Shown: positions 1 through 11,470, counted from the stretch's first letter. The stretch is DNA of 64,000 nt from Dactylorhiza incarnata (GCA_033032865.1 JAWHQI010000267.1:762501-826500), one strand, 5' to 3'. The notes: generated from the letters alone by a model not told the origin. Translations and numbers: made by a program.

Positions 1-811
1 CATGCCAAGAGGTGGTGGAAGTCCCTATTGGAGACCACTTTCAGAGATAGGGAGTACTCAGATATCTCTTGGGACGAGTTTAGTACCACATTCCTGGAGC
101 ACTTCATATCCAGCACGGACAGGGACGAGCTGGAAGAGAGGTTTCTATGCCTCACTCAGGGGACACGCTTGGTGATTGAGTACCAGAGGGAGTTCTCCCA
201 TTTAGCCAGGTTTGCGAGGTCTCATGCTCCAGATGATCGCGCTCTTGTGAAGAGATTCTACAAGGGACTTCGAGACCCGATGAGGCAGGCACTCTTGTTT
301 GTTTCTGAGGGCAGCCTGACTCAGATCATCGAGACAGCGAAGAAGCTGGAGGCAGATCAGATCGGTGTGCAGGGTAGAGTGAAGAGGCCAGCTGAGGCCA
401 TGTACCGAGGGGAGAGCAGCAGAGGCTCACAGCGGGGTAGAGTTATGAGACACCGGAGGGGTGGGGGACGTCCTCATCCTCAGATTGCACTAGTACAGCA
501 GCAGCCCCAGCTCTTACTAGCCCCACAACCCCTACGTACCTGGGGGCCCCAGAGATTTGATGACCGGGGACACGCTCCAGTGGTGTGCTTTGAGTGCAAC
601 CAGCCAGGTCACGTCAGGGCCCATTGCCCTCGACGATTCCCTCCACCTCCTCCTCCACCACCAGCAGCACCTCCGGCAGCCCCTCCAGCACAGCGGGGCC
701 GAGGCCGAGGATGGGGTAGAGGCAGGGGAAATCTCGGCAGAAGGAGGCATCAGGAGCAGGCTTACGCCTTGGATCTTGCACAACTGAGGAACCCGGAGGA
801 GGTTATTGCAG
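1..811 (+). CDS. gag: Gag, chromovirus 1 (5' partial, first exon)
   Basis: The frame is open from base 1, so the start lies upstream. The first ~120 residues are a retrotrans_gag capsid region (HAKRWW at the start, then FLEHFISS and RFYKGLRDPMRQALLF), which packages the element RNA. A basic, Gln/Pro-rich linker follows, then a zinc knuckle CFECNQPGHVRAHC (CX2CX4HX4C, about 586-627) and a Pro/Ala and Arg/Gly tail. The frame runs to a TGA at 835-837, but homology to the second chromovirus suggests the last coding base is 811, followed by an intron-like segment. If that is spliced, Gag continues in frame into protease. No stop interrupts Gag within the window. Confidence 0.88.
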
Positions 812-912
812 GTAATTTAATGCTTTCAGTACTTTGATTTATTACTGCTTAAATTCACCTGCATTTTTAACCTTCTAGTTTAGAAAATTAAACAAACAAC
901 CCAATTTCCCAG
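812..912 (+). other. Candidate spliceosomal intron between gag and protease
   Basis: A 101-bp, AT-rich segment bounded by GCAG|GTAATT and TTTCCCAG|GC. It contains an in-frame stop and is 2 modulo 3 in length, so read-through would abort protease. Removing it joins the gag frame to the protease frame in phase 1 inside a glycine codon. The second chromovirus has the same arrangement at 22517-22603 with a different length, which argues against chance. Splicing itself is inferred. Confidence 0.6.
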
Positions 913-1322
913 GCATTATAGTGGTGTGTGGCAAGCCCGCCCACGCCCTATTCGATACTGGTGCCTCGCATAACTTTGTCTCTGAAGACTTTGTTAAGGG
1001 ATTGGAGCAGATCCATTATTATACGGGACCCATCAGGAGGGTGTGCCTCCCCAATGGATCAGAGATCGAGACGGCGGCCAAGTGCACCTTGAAGGTGACC
1101 ATCGACGGCCTAACGCTCGATGCTCCAGCTTCGGTGCTGAAGCTCGCGGACTTCGACCTTATCTTGGGCATGACGTGGCTCGCGGGGAACCACGCCCATA
1201 TAGATTGCCAAGCAAAGAGAGTAGTGTTGCGGCACGATACCACCTCCGCGACATTCGAAGGTATCGAATCGATCTCCCGCTCTTCTTTATCTTCTGTTCA
1301 GGTAGTCAAGGCCCACGAGTAG
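913..1322 (+). pseudogene. Aspartic protease, chromovirus 1
   Basis: Retroviral-type protease that matures the Gag-Pol polyprotein. The active-site motif [12 protein letters not shown] is at about 945-980 and the second conserved block LILGMTWL at about 1159-1182. No ATG precedes the motif; the frame opens at the candidate splice acceptor. It ends at an in-frame TAG (1320-1322) where the second chromovirus has Gln, so this looks like a CAG to TAG change. The same frame carries on into RT after the stop. Confidence 0.8.
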
Positions 1323-2760
1323 GGCGACGAGGTATATCTTGTGTGCTTCGAGATTGCGGAGGTGGAGACCTCCTTATCAGACATCCCTATAGTACGGGAC
1401 TTCTCCGACGTATTCCCGGAGAAGTTGCCCGGACTGCCGCCGCATCAAGAGGTAGATTTTCTGATTCAGTTGGTGCCGGGCGCGAGGCCCGTGTCTCGGG
1501 CACCGTACCGCATGGCACCCAAGTAGCTGGCAGAGTTTAGGGTGCAGTTGAAAGAGCTGGTAGATGCGGGTTTCGTCAGGCCGAGCTCTTCACCTTGGGG
1601 AGCGCCGGTGTTATTTGTGAAGAAAAAGGATGGAACGCTCAGATTGTGTATAGACTATCGGGAACTCAACAGACTGATGGTGCGTAACACCTATCCGCTA
1701 CCAAGGATTGACGAGCTCTTCGAACAGTTGTAGGGAGCTCACTGGTTCTCCAAGCTTGACTTGAGATCAGGGTACTATCAGCTACGGATCCGAGAGGAGG
1801 ACATACCGAAGACATCTTTCAACTCCTGGTATGGATTGTATGAGTTCACGGTGATGCCCTTCGGGCTCACTAATGCCCCCTCAGCCTTCATGAGCATGAT
1901 GAACAGGGTGTTCGAGGCCTTTCTCGACATCTTCGTTATCGTGTTTATCGACGACATTCTAGTATATTCCAGGACGGAGGAGGAGCATGCTGGGCATCTG
2001 GACCTAGTTTTGGGGAAGCTGAGAGAACATCAGATGTTTCTGAAGTTCTCCAAGTGTCAGTTTTGGCTACGGGAGGTGGCTTTTCTAGGACACATCATCA
2101 GTGGAGCAGGTCTGGCAGTGGATCCGGCCAAGGTGCGGGCCGTTCAGGAGTGGCCTCGACTGCAGTCAGCTTCAGATGTGCGGAGCTTCCTAGGATTGGC
2201 GGGCTATTACCAGAAGTTTGTGGAAGGGTTCTCCAGGATTTCCCTTCCGCTCACTTCTTTGACCAAGAAGGACGCCCCATTCGTCTGGACTCCGCAGTGT
2301 GAGGCAGTCTACTTGGAGCTGAAGGGCCGACTCACCTCTTCCCCCATCCTTGCACTTCCATCTGGGAAGGAAGGATTTCAGGTTTACACGGACGCATCAT
2401 TCCAGGAGTTGGGAGCAGTGTTGATGCAACATGGTCACGTGATCGCGTACGCTTCCCGGCAGTTGAAGGTATACGAGAGGAACTACCCAGTGCATGACCT
2501 CGAGCTCGGAGCGGTCATCTTCGCCTTGAAGACCTGGAGGCACTATCTTTATGGGGTTCATTGTGAGATCTTCTCAGACCACAAGAACCTCAAGTATATT
2601 GATACGCAGAAGGACTTGAACCTACGTCAGCGGAGGTGGTTAGAGTTCTTGTGCGACTACACGTACACATTGCATTACCATCCAGGCAAGGCCAACACCG
2701 TAGCGGATGCTTTGAGCAGGAGAGGAGGTGCATCAGGAGCAGAGAGCCGCGTGACGGCTA
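1323..2760 (+). pseudogene. Reverse transcriptase and RNase H, chromovirus 1
   Basis: Copies element RNA into DNA and degrades the template strand. RT blocks in order: [55 protein letters not shown], and the catalytic FIDD box at about 1944-1955 (a usual gypsy variant of YxDD). RNase H follows with [35 protein letters not shown] and [15 protein letters not shown]. In-frame TAG codons sit at 1524-1526 and 1731-1733; in the second chromovirus both positions are Glu. The frame is otherwise continuous into integrase. Confidence 0.9.
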
Positions 2761-4290
2761 TGGAGTTGATTCAAGCTTTGGAGGACATGCACATCGCAGT
2801 TGTATCCAGGGCCGACCCCGAAACGTATATGGAGTATCTATCGTCCTTGAATATCGTCTGCGATATTCGGGACCGCATTCAGGAGGCTCAGTTGCAGGAC
2901 CCTGCCTTGGAGCCAGTATTCAGATCGTTGGTGGACGACGTGGCAGGGGACTATTCATTGAGGGATGATCTTATGCACCATCGAGGCCGAGTCTACATCC
3001 CAGCTGGAGGAGGTATTAGAGAGGAGGTGCTTAGGGAGGCTCATTGCTCCCAGTATTCAGTGCATCCAGGGATCACGAAGATGGCAGCAGACCTTCGGAA
3101 GGTTGTGTTTTGGCCGGGGATGAAGAGAGATATTATACATTATGTGACGCACTGCGAGGGCTGCCAGCGTGTGAATGCGGAGTGCAGGAGCCCGGGAGGA
3201 ATGTTGCAGCCTTTACCAGTACCCGAGTGGAAGTTTGAGGACATATCGATGGACTTTGTGCATGGTCTACCTCGCCCCCGCTCTGGGAATGACTCGGTAT
3301 GGGTGATAGTGGACAGGCTGACGAAGGTAGCTCGGTTTTTTCCGGTACAGAAGGAGGGGCCAGTCGGTGACCTTGTCAGGGTGTTTGTGGAGCAGGTGGT
3401 CAGATATCACGGGGTGCCCAAGACGATTGTTTCAGATAGAGACGGACGCTTCACTTCGAGGGAGTGGAAGGCGGTCCAGGCTTACTTGGGATCCCGGTTG
3501 ACATTTAGCACGGCGTTCCATCCTCAGACTGACGGTCAGACTGAGCGCACCAATCGGACTATGGAGGACCTGCTGCGTTTGTGCATCCTAGATACGGGCA
3601 AGCCCTGGGAGAGACTGTTGTCTTTGATAGAGTTTTCCTATAACAACAGTCACCAGCTAGCATTGGGATGGCACCTTATGCCGCACTGTATGGGAGGAAG
3701 TGCCGCACACCACTTTCCTGGATCCAGAACGAGGACCCGAGGTCGTTGGGTTCAGATTATATTGAGGAGACGGATGCGCAGGTGAGACTGATCAGGGAGA
3801 GGATGCTGGAGGCCTAAAGCAGACAGGCGAAGTACTATGATGCGAGGCATCGTATGGTGGAGTTCCAGGTGGGAGAGCGTGTGTTCTTGAAGATTCGTCC
3901 TATGCACGGGGTTTCTCGAGTGCGGGGGCACAAGAAGCTCAGTCCTCGGTACGTGGGGCCTTATTTGATCCAGGAGCGGATCGGTCCTTTGGCGTACAGG
4001 CTGGAGCTACCGCCAGAGTTGGAGAACCTGCATGACGTCTTCCACGTCTCTTCGCTTCGGAGAGCCCTGCTTCGTCCTGAGCAGCATGTTACGTCTACAT
4101 CAGGCCCGGTAGCGCCCGATCGGTCAGTTCTACTGGAGCCCATCCGGATCGACGATACGGAGGTCCGAGTCCTACGGCGGAAGAGTGTACCGTTGGTGAA
4201 GGTGTTGTGGTCCAACCACGGGCCATAGGAGAACACGTGGGATCCCATGGACCTCATGTAACAACGCAACCCGAAACTCTTCACTTCAGG
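2761..4290 (+). pseudogene. Integrase with chromodomain-like tail, chromovirus 1
   Basis: Integrase inserts the cDNA; the C-terminal chromodomain of chromoviruses is thought to guide it to chromatin. Seen: the HHCC zinc region ([14 protein letters not shown] to THCEGCQ, about 3040-3170), then catalytic Asp in [10 protein letters not shown], Asp in VSDRDGRF and Glu in DGQTERTN. A one-base loss near 3655, just after SYNNSHQ, moves the frame. The correct frame then has a TAA at about 3816 and resumes with [20 protein letters not shown]. The chromodomain-like end (VPLVKVLW then TW) has a TAG at about 4227 and a further stop at about 4260. Relative to the second chromovirus these are nonsense and indel decay. 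Confidence 0.87.
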
Positions 4291-4309
4291 TACAACCCGT
4301 AGGCCCGAT

Positions 4310-4352
4310 CTTAAATTCCGGGGACGAAATATTTTTTTTGTTTATTAGGATT
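4310..4352 (+). promoter_or_regulatory. Conserved pre-LTR motif, chromovirus 1
   Basis: The segment before the 3' LTR holds GGGGACGAAAT, a T run and TTATTAGGATT. The second chromovirus has a near match just outside its 3' LTR (19036-19080, minus). This is where the polypurine tract for plus-strand priming should be, but no long purine run is present, so the primer would have to be short. Confidence 0.5.
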
Positions 4353-4494
4353 TGTAACATCCCCAATCCTTCTAGACCCATTGGAAATGTTAGGGCATAG
4401 GGGTGAGGTGAGTGGCCACAAGGGCCTTAGGCTAAGGTAGAAATTGCTAAGTGCACACCAAAGCTCAAAAACTAACCTAACCCTAAGCCCCTCA

Positions 4495-4930
4495 ACTAGG
4501 TCAATTGACCCTCAATTGTCCAAGTTGACCTCACTTATGATTCCCTAACCACCAAGGGAGACCTATAGGATGAGAATGTCACTTGGGTGGGACCCAATTG
4601 CATGAAATTGACCAAAGTCAACAATAGGTCAACATTAATCAAACTAAGTCAATTAGGGTGCAATTGACCCTCAAATGTTCAAATTGACCATACCACCACA
4701 CTCTAAACACTTTAAGGAACTCATTGGACCCAAAAGCCCCATCACTTGGTCAACCAATTGACCAATTTGACCAAAGTCAACTTTAGCTTAATTTATGTCA
4801 AAATCACACCTTAAGGCTAAATTAGCCCAATTGGGGCCCCACCATGGACCAACCAATGTTGGGTGAGGTTAAGGGACCCATGACCCCCAAGTGGGGTCAA
4901 CCCCCTCACCTCGGTTGACCAAAGTCAACC
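4495..4930. promoter_or_regulatory. Dense TTGAC/GTCAA cluster in LTR
   Basis: About eighteen TTGAC or GTCAA pentamers occur in ~435 bases by eye, many as TTGACC or GGTCAA; about one would be expected by chance. TTGAC(C/T) is the core W-box bound by WRKY factors in plants. Similar clusters are in the other chromovirus LTRs here (about 18190-18930, 28315-29055, 12760-13270). Regulation by WRKY proteins is inference only. Confidence 0.5.
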
Positions 4931-5422
4931 ATGGTCAACATAGCCCATTAAAGGGAATATTGGGCCCAAATTGAATGGGACCCAACCCCCATCATCTAGC
5001 CAATTATTCATGGACCTAAGGCATGCCCATCAGCCCTAGACTGAACCTAACACTAAGCTTGATTAATCAAATGGAGGGGGGGGACCAAAAGTTGATCAAA
5101 AAGCAAAAGCAAAAGGCATAGAGCTAAAGCAAACAATCCCCCCCTCTACACTCCTCCTCCAATCAGCCTAGGGCCCTCCCCTGATTGCTGTGGGTCTGGG
5201 CTAGACCCAGGTGGAAGCAAGGGGCCAGCTGGTGCATGAGGGTGGCAGCCATGAGAGAACCGAGGAGGCCCAAGTTCAAAACCAACCAAAGAGACCTCCT
5301 CACTTCATTCCAGCCACGCCATTAGCTTCAGGAGGTCGAGAGCAGACGGGAACAACCCTTGGAGCAGAGCTTTAGCTGGAGGATCAAGATCGGGAGCGGG
5401 GTCGACGGAGCAAGGAAAATCC

Positions 5423-5464
5423 ATGGCCAATCGTCGCCGGAGCCGTCGCCACACACCAGTAGTG
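5423..5464 (+). other. Candidate gag start exon inside LTR
   Basis: An ATG in good context opens MANRRRSRRHTPVV, a basic peptide like the N-terminus of chromovirus Gag, followed by a possible donor at GTTCGTTTCTCC. A related antisense LTR fragment keeps MANRRRRHRQAPS and the same GTTCGTTTCTCC (about 12292-12350, minus). Conservation of an Arg-rich start plus donor in an otherwise non-coding LTR suggests a spliced leader exon. No acceptor can be tested for this copy because its 5' leader is outside the window. Confidence 0.35.
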
Positions 5465-6837
5465 GTTCGTTTCTCCTCCCCTCCCCTCATGCTAGATCCT
5501 CATGTGGTTTATTTCAAGGTCCAAGCTCAATTGAGCCGGTATCAGTTCACTAAATCACCCCGATTTCCACGGTTTTGGAACCACCAGGTTCGCCGAAAAA
5601 TGCCCCATCCGGCCGCCATGTCGCCGGGAGTTGTAGCCCCGACCACCACGAAGGTGGTGGCGGTGGTGGCCGGCCGTGGTGGCCACCAGGTGGCCGGGAA
5701 ATGGGGGAGAAAGTTGGCCCAGCGCGGTTGAATCCTGGCCGTCGGCTCAAGGAGGAAGACGACATGCCTCCCCTTTGATCTGCGTCAAGATTTGTGCAGA
5801 TCTCTTTATTCTGTATTTAATTAATTCCCTATATTAGCTTTTCTGCCTATAATAATAAGTCCTCTTCAAATAATAATTAGGGCCTCCTAATGGCTGAATT
5901 AGAAAAAGTGCCCAACATGAAATGTAGGCCTTGGTCTTAACTTTCATTAGGGCTTGAGTTCATGTCATTTGGTGACCCGCAACTAACTAGGGAGCTGTTT
6001 TACTAGGACTGGTCCTACACTAGGTCAGTCCACTAAATTAATTACCTAGGTCAAACCCTTCAAGATTTGGAGCTGTGCTTTTAACCATGGGTTGGTATAC
6101 CCTAGGGTCATCCCCTTATAAAGGGACAGCCCTTGGTGGACCCTTTTACCTAGGGTTTTTGTGGTAGTTAGAATATTTAAATTAAGTTGATTTTTTGGAG
6201 CATATGATGTCCAAATGACACCAAACTTGGTGGCTTGCTCTTTTGTATATTAGTAGTGCCTACCTAAAATTTCACTACATTTGGTGTTGATTTGATATGG
6301 AAAATCTGAAACCCTAATGAGGGCGTTTAAGGGTCATATTAGGGTTTAGGTCATTTTGAGGAGTTGAGTGTGTTAGCCTTCTCCCATCATGATGGATATG
6401 TGGGTATGGATATAAAAATGCATGTGACACACCCTATTGGATCATTTGGAGCCATTAGGGTGGTGGGACCTAATACCCTAAGGGTAAACCCTTAAGGGTG
6501 CAAAGTGAGATTTGTGAAGGACATAGGACCAAGTGTTCTTGCCTTGGCTCATAGCTTTGTAGATATGTTTGTAGGGGCATAAAATGACTTAGTTAATTTA
6601 ATTAGAATTTTTAGAGGTATTTAAGTATTTTTCTTCCTAATAAATGAAATTGCCACCCTTTCCTTAATAAAATGAAATGCATAGTCATAGGACCTTTTAT
6701 GGTGTTGAAACTCTATCAGTGGCTGATTAGGGATGAAAACGGACTATAGTAATTTTGTTATGATTTATTGAAGTATATTTCCTTGTGTAGGAAATTTTAA
6801 GTACTTGCTAGCTTAAGGAAATTTAATTTTGAAAAAT

Positions 6838-7320
6838 GTCAAATCATGGGGAAAAATTGTGAAACTTGGTTATCTATCATTCAATGCTATTATAAGCCCA
6901 TGATAATTATTTGGAAGCTTGTAGAATTATATTTCATGTACCTCATGTAGAAATTGGATTTTACAACCCTTGAGTATTAAATCTTTTTAAAATATCAAAT
7001 CATGGTTTAATGTAATGATACTTGGAAATCTGTCATTTTAGGTTAATATGTGCCCATGATAATTGTTTGGGAGCTTGTGGAATTATATTTTGTACCTCAT
7101 GTAGAAATTGGAATTTACACCACTTGAGTTTTAAATCATTTTAAAATATCAAATCATGGGGCAATGTTATGATACTTAGAAAATCTGTCATTTTTGGTTA
7201 ATATATGCCCATGACCATTGTTTGGAAGCTTGTAGATTTATATTTCATGTACCTCATGTAGAAATTGGTAATTGCTATCCTTGGATGTTTAATCACTTTA
7301 AAATATCATATCACATGGTA
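6838..7320. repeat. Three ~155-bp imperfect tandem repeats in LTR
   Basis: Three diverged copies share AAATCATGG, CCCATGA, GGAAGCTTGTAGA and CATGTAGAAATTGG, the last recurring near 6944, 7098 and 7254. AT-rich and non-coding. Confidence 0.75.
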
Positions 7321-9555
7321 ATGACACAATCTTTTGGCAGAGGACTCTAGGTCCCCATATGGACACTTGGTAATTTTTGTAAAATTTTCAGAAGTGAAAT
7401 ACTATTTTTCCTAATTATAGTGGCATTTTGGTAATTATAAAATTATGATGATATAGTAGGCCAAATGACATCCTAGGGACATGATACTCAGTAAACCACC
7501 ATTATATAGGATATTATCTTACTGATAATTTTCATGTATCATGAAGAATCATTTTGAGGGTAGTTCATGTGTAATGTGACTTAAGGCCTTAACTACTTAA
7601 AATTATATTAAATACCAATTTAATATGGAAAATTATGGAAAATGGAATATACCTTACTAAGGTCGGTGGGAGACTAGGATAATTACTAGAGACCTTGGTG
7701 ATGAGTTTTTAGAAGGTTTCCTTTATGGGGTTGATGGATAGTTCAACTTAGTGGTCTGCGTTTAGTAAAAATAGAATTTTGAGTTTTAGACAATTCAGAC
7801 CCCTAAGTAGTGTTTAGGAGTTATATCCGATCAGTAAATGAGTTGTAGCACACCATGATTCAAGGAGGGTCAATCCTAGGGTTAGTTGTGAGGTTGTGCT
7901 AGAGTTAATGTAGAGGGAATGGAGGTACGTCCAACCCAATTGGGTCGGACGGGTGTTGAGATAAGTCACTCTAAGTATATGAATTAATTAGGGTGAACCA
8001 AACGTTAACCACCAACTAAATTAATTGTCTTGAGGAGGATAGTGGGGTTGAGCCCATAGATCTGTAGTACCGTTAGGGGCCCCTTACGGAGTACACCGCG
8101 GGAAGTCCAAGATTCACCCTAAATATACACTAACTAAACTGTAGGCAAGAGTAGCCTAAGTAGGTCTGCAAACTGGTATGGATCTCCTCCGGGAAGGAGA
8201 TGGGTTGGATCAGCTTGTGTGTTAGTCCCGAGCCGGAAGCTCGGGTGGACCTGTTAACACCTGTTACTTATGCAATTAGTGGCGAGTCTTCTGTACTAGG
8301 CTAGTCGTGTCACCGACGATAGTACGTTGACTCAGGTGAGGGTGAGGTTTAGAGGGCCGGTAGGTTTGTGTACCGCGGTCTAGAAGACAATCCCTTATAA
8401 CCCACCCCGACCTTAAAGTCTGGTGGATTCCAGCAAGAGTACGCAGGAGCTCCGCTGTTGTGTTCTTAGCGTTGAGGCGTACATGAGGTCTAGGCTTGGT
8501 AGTGACTATACCCTCCTAGGATGTGGAGTGCCCGATCCACTACCACCGTGAGCCACGACGGTCGGTACCCGAAAGGTTGGCTTCCTTTCAAACAAAATGG
8601 GAACTATAAAGGTCTGTGCGCATAGAGTCGTGTGGGTGAGTCACATTGCATAGACACATTAAAACATCATAATCATAGCATAGCATAGCATACATATTAG
8701 CATACCCTCATCATATAAATTAGTATGGGCTCTTTTATATGATGGGTTACTTGGACATCTTAAATTATACGTCGTATGGGCGTTCATATAAGTTAAGGTA
8801 CGATCTGTGATGGTAGTTTAGCTTTACTTACTGCACCGCATTTTCTTTCTGTTTACTGCTTACTTCTTTGCTCTACTTTACTGCCTTATACTTGCACCAT
8901 ACTGCTAGCTAGCTTTTACTGCTTTGCTTATACCTGCTAGTTAGTATCATGTCACTTCCTTTTTGATTACCCCTTGTTGTCCTCCGCTTCTTCCTCCCGC
9001 TCGGTACCTAGGAGTCGTGGAGGGAGGCGAGGACAAAACGGCTTAGTCTTTATGACTAACGGTCGGTGTGACCGCAGGAGTCCGAGGAGACGGAGTTGTC
9101 CCGCGCGCAGCAGGACTAGATGGCAGGACCTGAGCAGCAGATGCAACGCACTACCACGACGCCATAGGTTGATGACTAGATAATTAGACTTCCGCATTTT
9201 GAGAGTTTTGTTGTAGACTTCCGCATGTTGAAGAGAGAGAGAGTACATTATTTTGGATATGTATCGGGCATAAGCCCCTTTTTGCTTGTACTTCTCTTTT
9301 GGACTTTCGGTTTTCATTATATATATATGATGCTGTGATTGTGGACATGCCTTCATTTATGTACTTACTTCTTTTGGCATATTTTACTTATGATCGTATA
9401 GCCGGCAGGGTTGGTGCTGAGCGGTGTTGGCCAACCCGTGTGTTGGTGACACCGTAAGGCAGCGATTCTGGGCGAAGATCCACCTCAACCGTGCGATGCG
9501 GGAGAGGTTCGAGTTTTCAAGTACCCGAACGGGTTTTGTAAAAAGAGATCTTACA

Positions 9556-10270
9556 GCCCGAGAGTGAACCGAGCGCGCAAACAGTCACAGAGAGAACAGT
9601 CAAATGGCAAGAGAACGTTTTTACCGTGGAAAACCCGGAAAGGGTAAAAAACCACGTGGTCGGATCGACGCCGGTCAAATTGCACTAAGTGTTTGAGTGT
9701 TACAAATGAGGTTGCGAGAATCGAGAGCGACAGGCCGCTCTCGTTACAGTTACAGTTCAAGAAAAGTCTCTGAGGATGACAGGCCACCTCTTAGAAAAAA
9801 CTAAGTACTTTGGTGTAGCAGGATGTCTTCAAAGTCCGAAGGAGATCTTCAAGTGACGAAGGAGATCTTTGAGTCACGAAGGAGATCTTCGAACCGCGAA
9901 GGAGATCTTCGAACCGCGAAGGAGATCTTCGAACCGCGAAGGAGATCTTCGAAGGAATTCTTCAAGAAGCTCTCTCGGGTGCAAAGTTCCAGATCCCCCT
10001 AAATGAGAATTTATGGGTCTTTTTATAGACTTGGCCGGGGGCGGCCCGGTAATTTTGTCGTCATAACCACCGTAACCACCTGGCAGGCCGATCTCGACCA
10101 TTGATCGCGAGCACACGAATCGCCACTTTTTGAATATGACGGCCTCGCCCTTCGGGCAGTTCGGGCAGTTCGGGTAGTTAGTGTTCCAGATTGCGATGTC
10201 CAAATCCTGCAATCTTAAGAGAGAAAGTGAAGTTAGCAGTTGCGCACGTTGCAGTTCGGGCAGTTAGTGT
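9556..10270 (-). repeat. Tat-family LTR copy i (fragment)
   Basis: Shares with the copies at 31578, 36058 and 58575 the blocks GTGGAAAACCCGGAAAGGG, GACAGGCCGC..CTCGTTACA, GCTAAGT/CTAAGTA, a pyrimidine-rich TTTTTATAGAC (TATA box on minus), CCACCGTAACCACCTG and TTCGGGCAGTTCGGGCAG. Sense is minus, judged from the TATA box and from copy ii, which flanks a minus-strand gag. The left end is cut by the chromovirus 1 insertion at 9555; the right end is uncertain and abuts chromovirus LTR sequence near 10270. Confidence 0.7.
9835..9957. repeat. ~20-bp minisatellite in Tat LTR copy i
   Basis: About six tandem units of GAAGGAGATCTTCGAACCGC and variants. Each unit holds a GAAGATCTTC-like palindrome. It lies between the CTAAGTA block and the TATA box, the same place where other copies hold unrelated minisatellites. 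Confidence 0.85.
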
Positions 10271-10720
10271 TCCAGATTACAATTGGTCCAATTTGACCAA
10301 GTCAACTTTCCCCCAATTTTGGTCAAAATCACACGAATTAACTAAATTGGCCCAATTGGGGCCCCGCCATGACCTAATTAATCTTGGTTGGTGTCAAGGG
10401 ATCCATGACAACCATTTTTAGATCATTCACATTGGCCATGTTGACCTTGGGTCAACCCTAACCCAAGTTAGCCCAATTTGACCCAAATGGGTCAAAAGCA
10501 CCCAAATGCACTTTTGAATGGGCATGGACCTTTTATCTAGGCCCATCATGCAGCCCATGTGTCAAATGACCTGGGTTGCCCTCTGAAATTTGGTGGAGAT
10601 GCCATGCAAGGGGGCATATTGGGAAAATCCCCAATTCTCACATGAGTCCAAGGAGGAATTCATGGATTGAGTGCCAATTGGCACTCAATCCTTCCTCCTT
10701 TGCCGTGCTCTGAGCTCCAG
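10271..10720 (+). repeat. Chromovirus-type LTR fragment, plus orientation
   Basis: Matches the interior of the chromovirus 1 LTR around 4760-5010 (AATTTGACCAA, GTCAAAATCACAC, CCAATTGGGGCCCC, GGGATCCATGAC), with the same TTGAC richness. Both LTR ends are missing. It lies head to head with an inverted fragment that ends at 13411. Confidence 0.6.
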
Positions 10721-11470
10721 CATCAATTTCCAGGCCTTTTTGATGATTTGACATTTTTGCCTTCTTTAATCTGAACCTAACCCCATCCCCATTCCCATCC
10801 ACCAACCAATTTCCAAACTGAAAGCATCATCCCTTTCAAAATCCCTCCCCGTGCTGCCCCCCACACCCCAAGCCTCCACCAAACCCCTCGCCTGAAGCAA
10901 TCTCCGCCGCCGTGCTTCTCGGCCGAAGCCATCTTCCTCACTTGAGGTCGTCACGCTCGCCTGAACCTAGGGCACGCTGGAAGCTCATTTTCGTCTTCTG
11001 AAGTGATGCAGGACGCCGCGTAGGGTTTGTGCGCCTGTCGGCTATTTCTAGGAAACCCTAAATGCGTGCAATTTTAAAAATTTAAAATTTGAGCGAGCGT
11101 GCACGAACTGTAAGAACTTAAGCAACTAGATTTTGTAAAGCACAAAATTACTATTTTTTTGTTCAAAATGAATTTTCTTGAAATTATGGTTCAATTCTAA
11201 ATCCGGGGAAGGAAGTTCGCAACTTTCGTTCAGTTCCCCTTGTTGTAGCAAACGGAAATCGTGAACTCCAAATACGTTTCCGTTTGGAGTTTTCGACGTA
11301 GCGTTCGCTGACAAAATCCGGGCGAAAACCCACAATGAATCTAATATCCTTGATGGGTTGTCATCTATTATGTAGAGAAACTCAGGCTGCGATTAGACAA
11401 AAACACAACTCCTCCACTAAGATAATGGAGTCATGGGTGAGAAAGTGGGTTTAACCAAAAGAGAGCCAAA
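10721..11470. other. Unassigned sequence
   Basis: C-rich then AT-rich sequence without a supported gene. Parts may be further LTR interior (a 5'-leader-like AAACCCTAAAT near 11051). A short inverted repeat of the CGTTTCCGTTTGGAG type lies near 11260-11300. Nothing else recognised. Confidence 0.4.

Larger units (their letters stand above)
1..9555 (+). mobile_element. Tekay-like chromovirus 1, 3' portion (5' end off window)
   Basis: Ty3/gypsy element entering the window inside gag, continuing through protease, RT, RNase H, integrase and a chromodomain-like tail, and ending with a 5.2-kb LTR. The LTR starts TGTAACATCC at 4353 and ends in TTACA at 9555. The bases after it (GCCCG) begin a Tat-family LTR, which was therefore the insertion target. 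The 5' LTR is outside the window, so the target duplication cannot be checked. The chromodomain after integrase and the long LTRs suggest the Tekay/Del clade; that assignment is from motif resemblance only. Several stops and a frameshift make the element defective. Confidence 0.9.
4353..9555 (+). repeat. 3' LTR of chromovirus 1 (5203 bp)
   Basis: Starts TGTAAC and ends TTACA, giving the TG..CA boundary. Its start and its end (GCCGGCAGG...GGTGACACCG...TTACA) match the family seen in the second chromovirus, whose LTRs are 5236 bp, so the length agrees. Contents: a TTGAC-rich stretch (4495-4930), an Arg-rich start codon context (5423), three ~155-bp imperfect repeats (6838-7320), and AT-rich non-coding sequence. 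A TATA-like CTTATAAAGG lies at about 6114. Short ORFs inside show no protein family. Confidence 0.85.

Noticed and set aside
6112..6122. TATA box of the chromovirus 1 LTR as main promoter
   Set aside because: CTTATAAAGG looks good, but a start there would lie downstream of the proposed leader exon at 5423; evidence is insufficient to choose.
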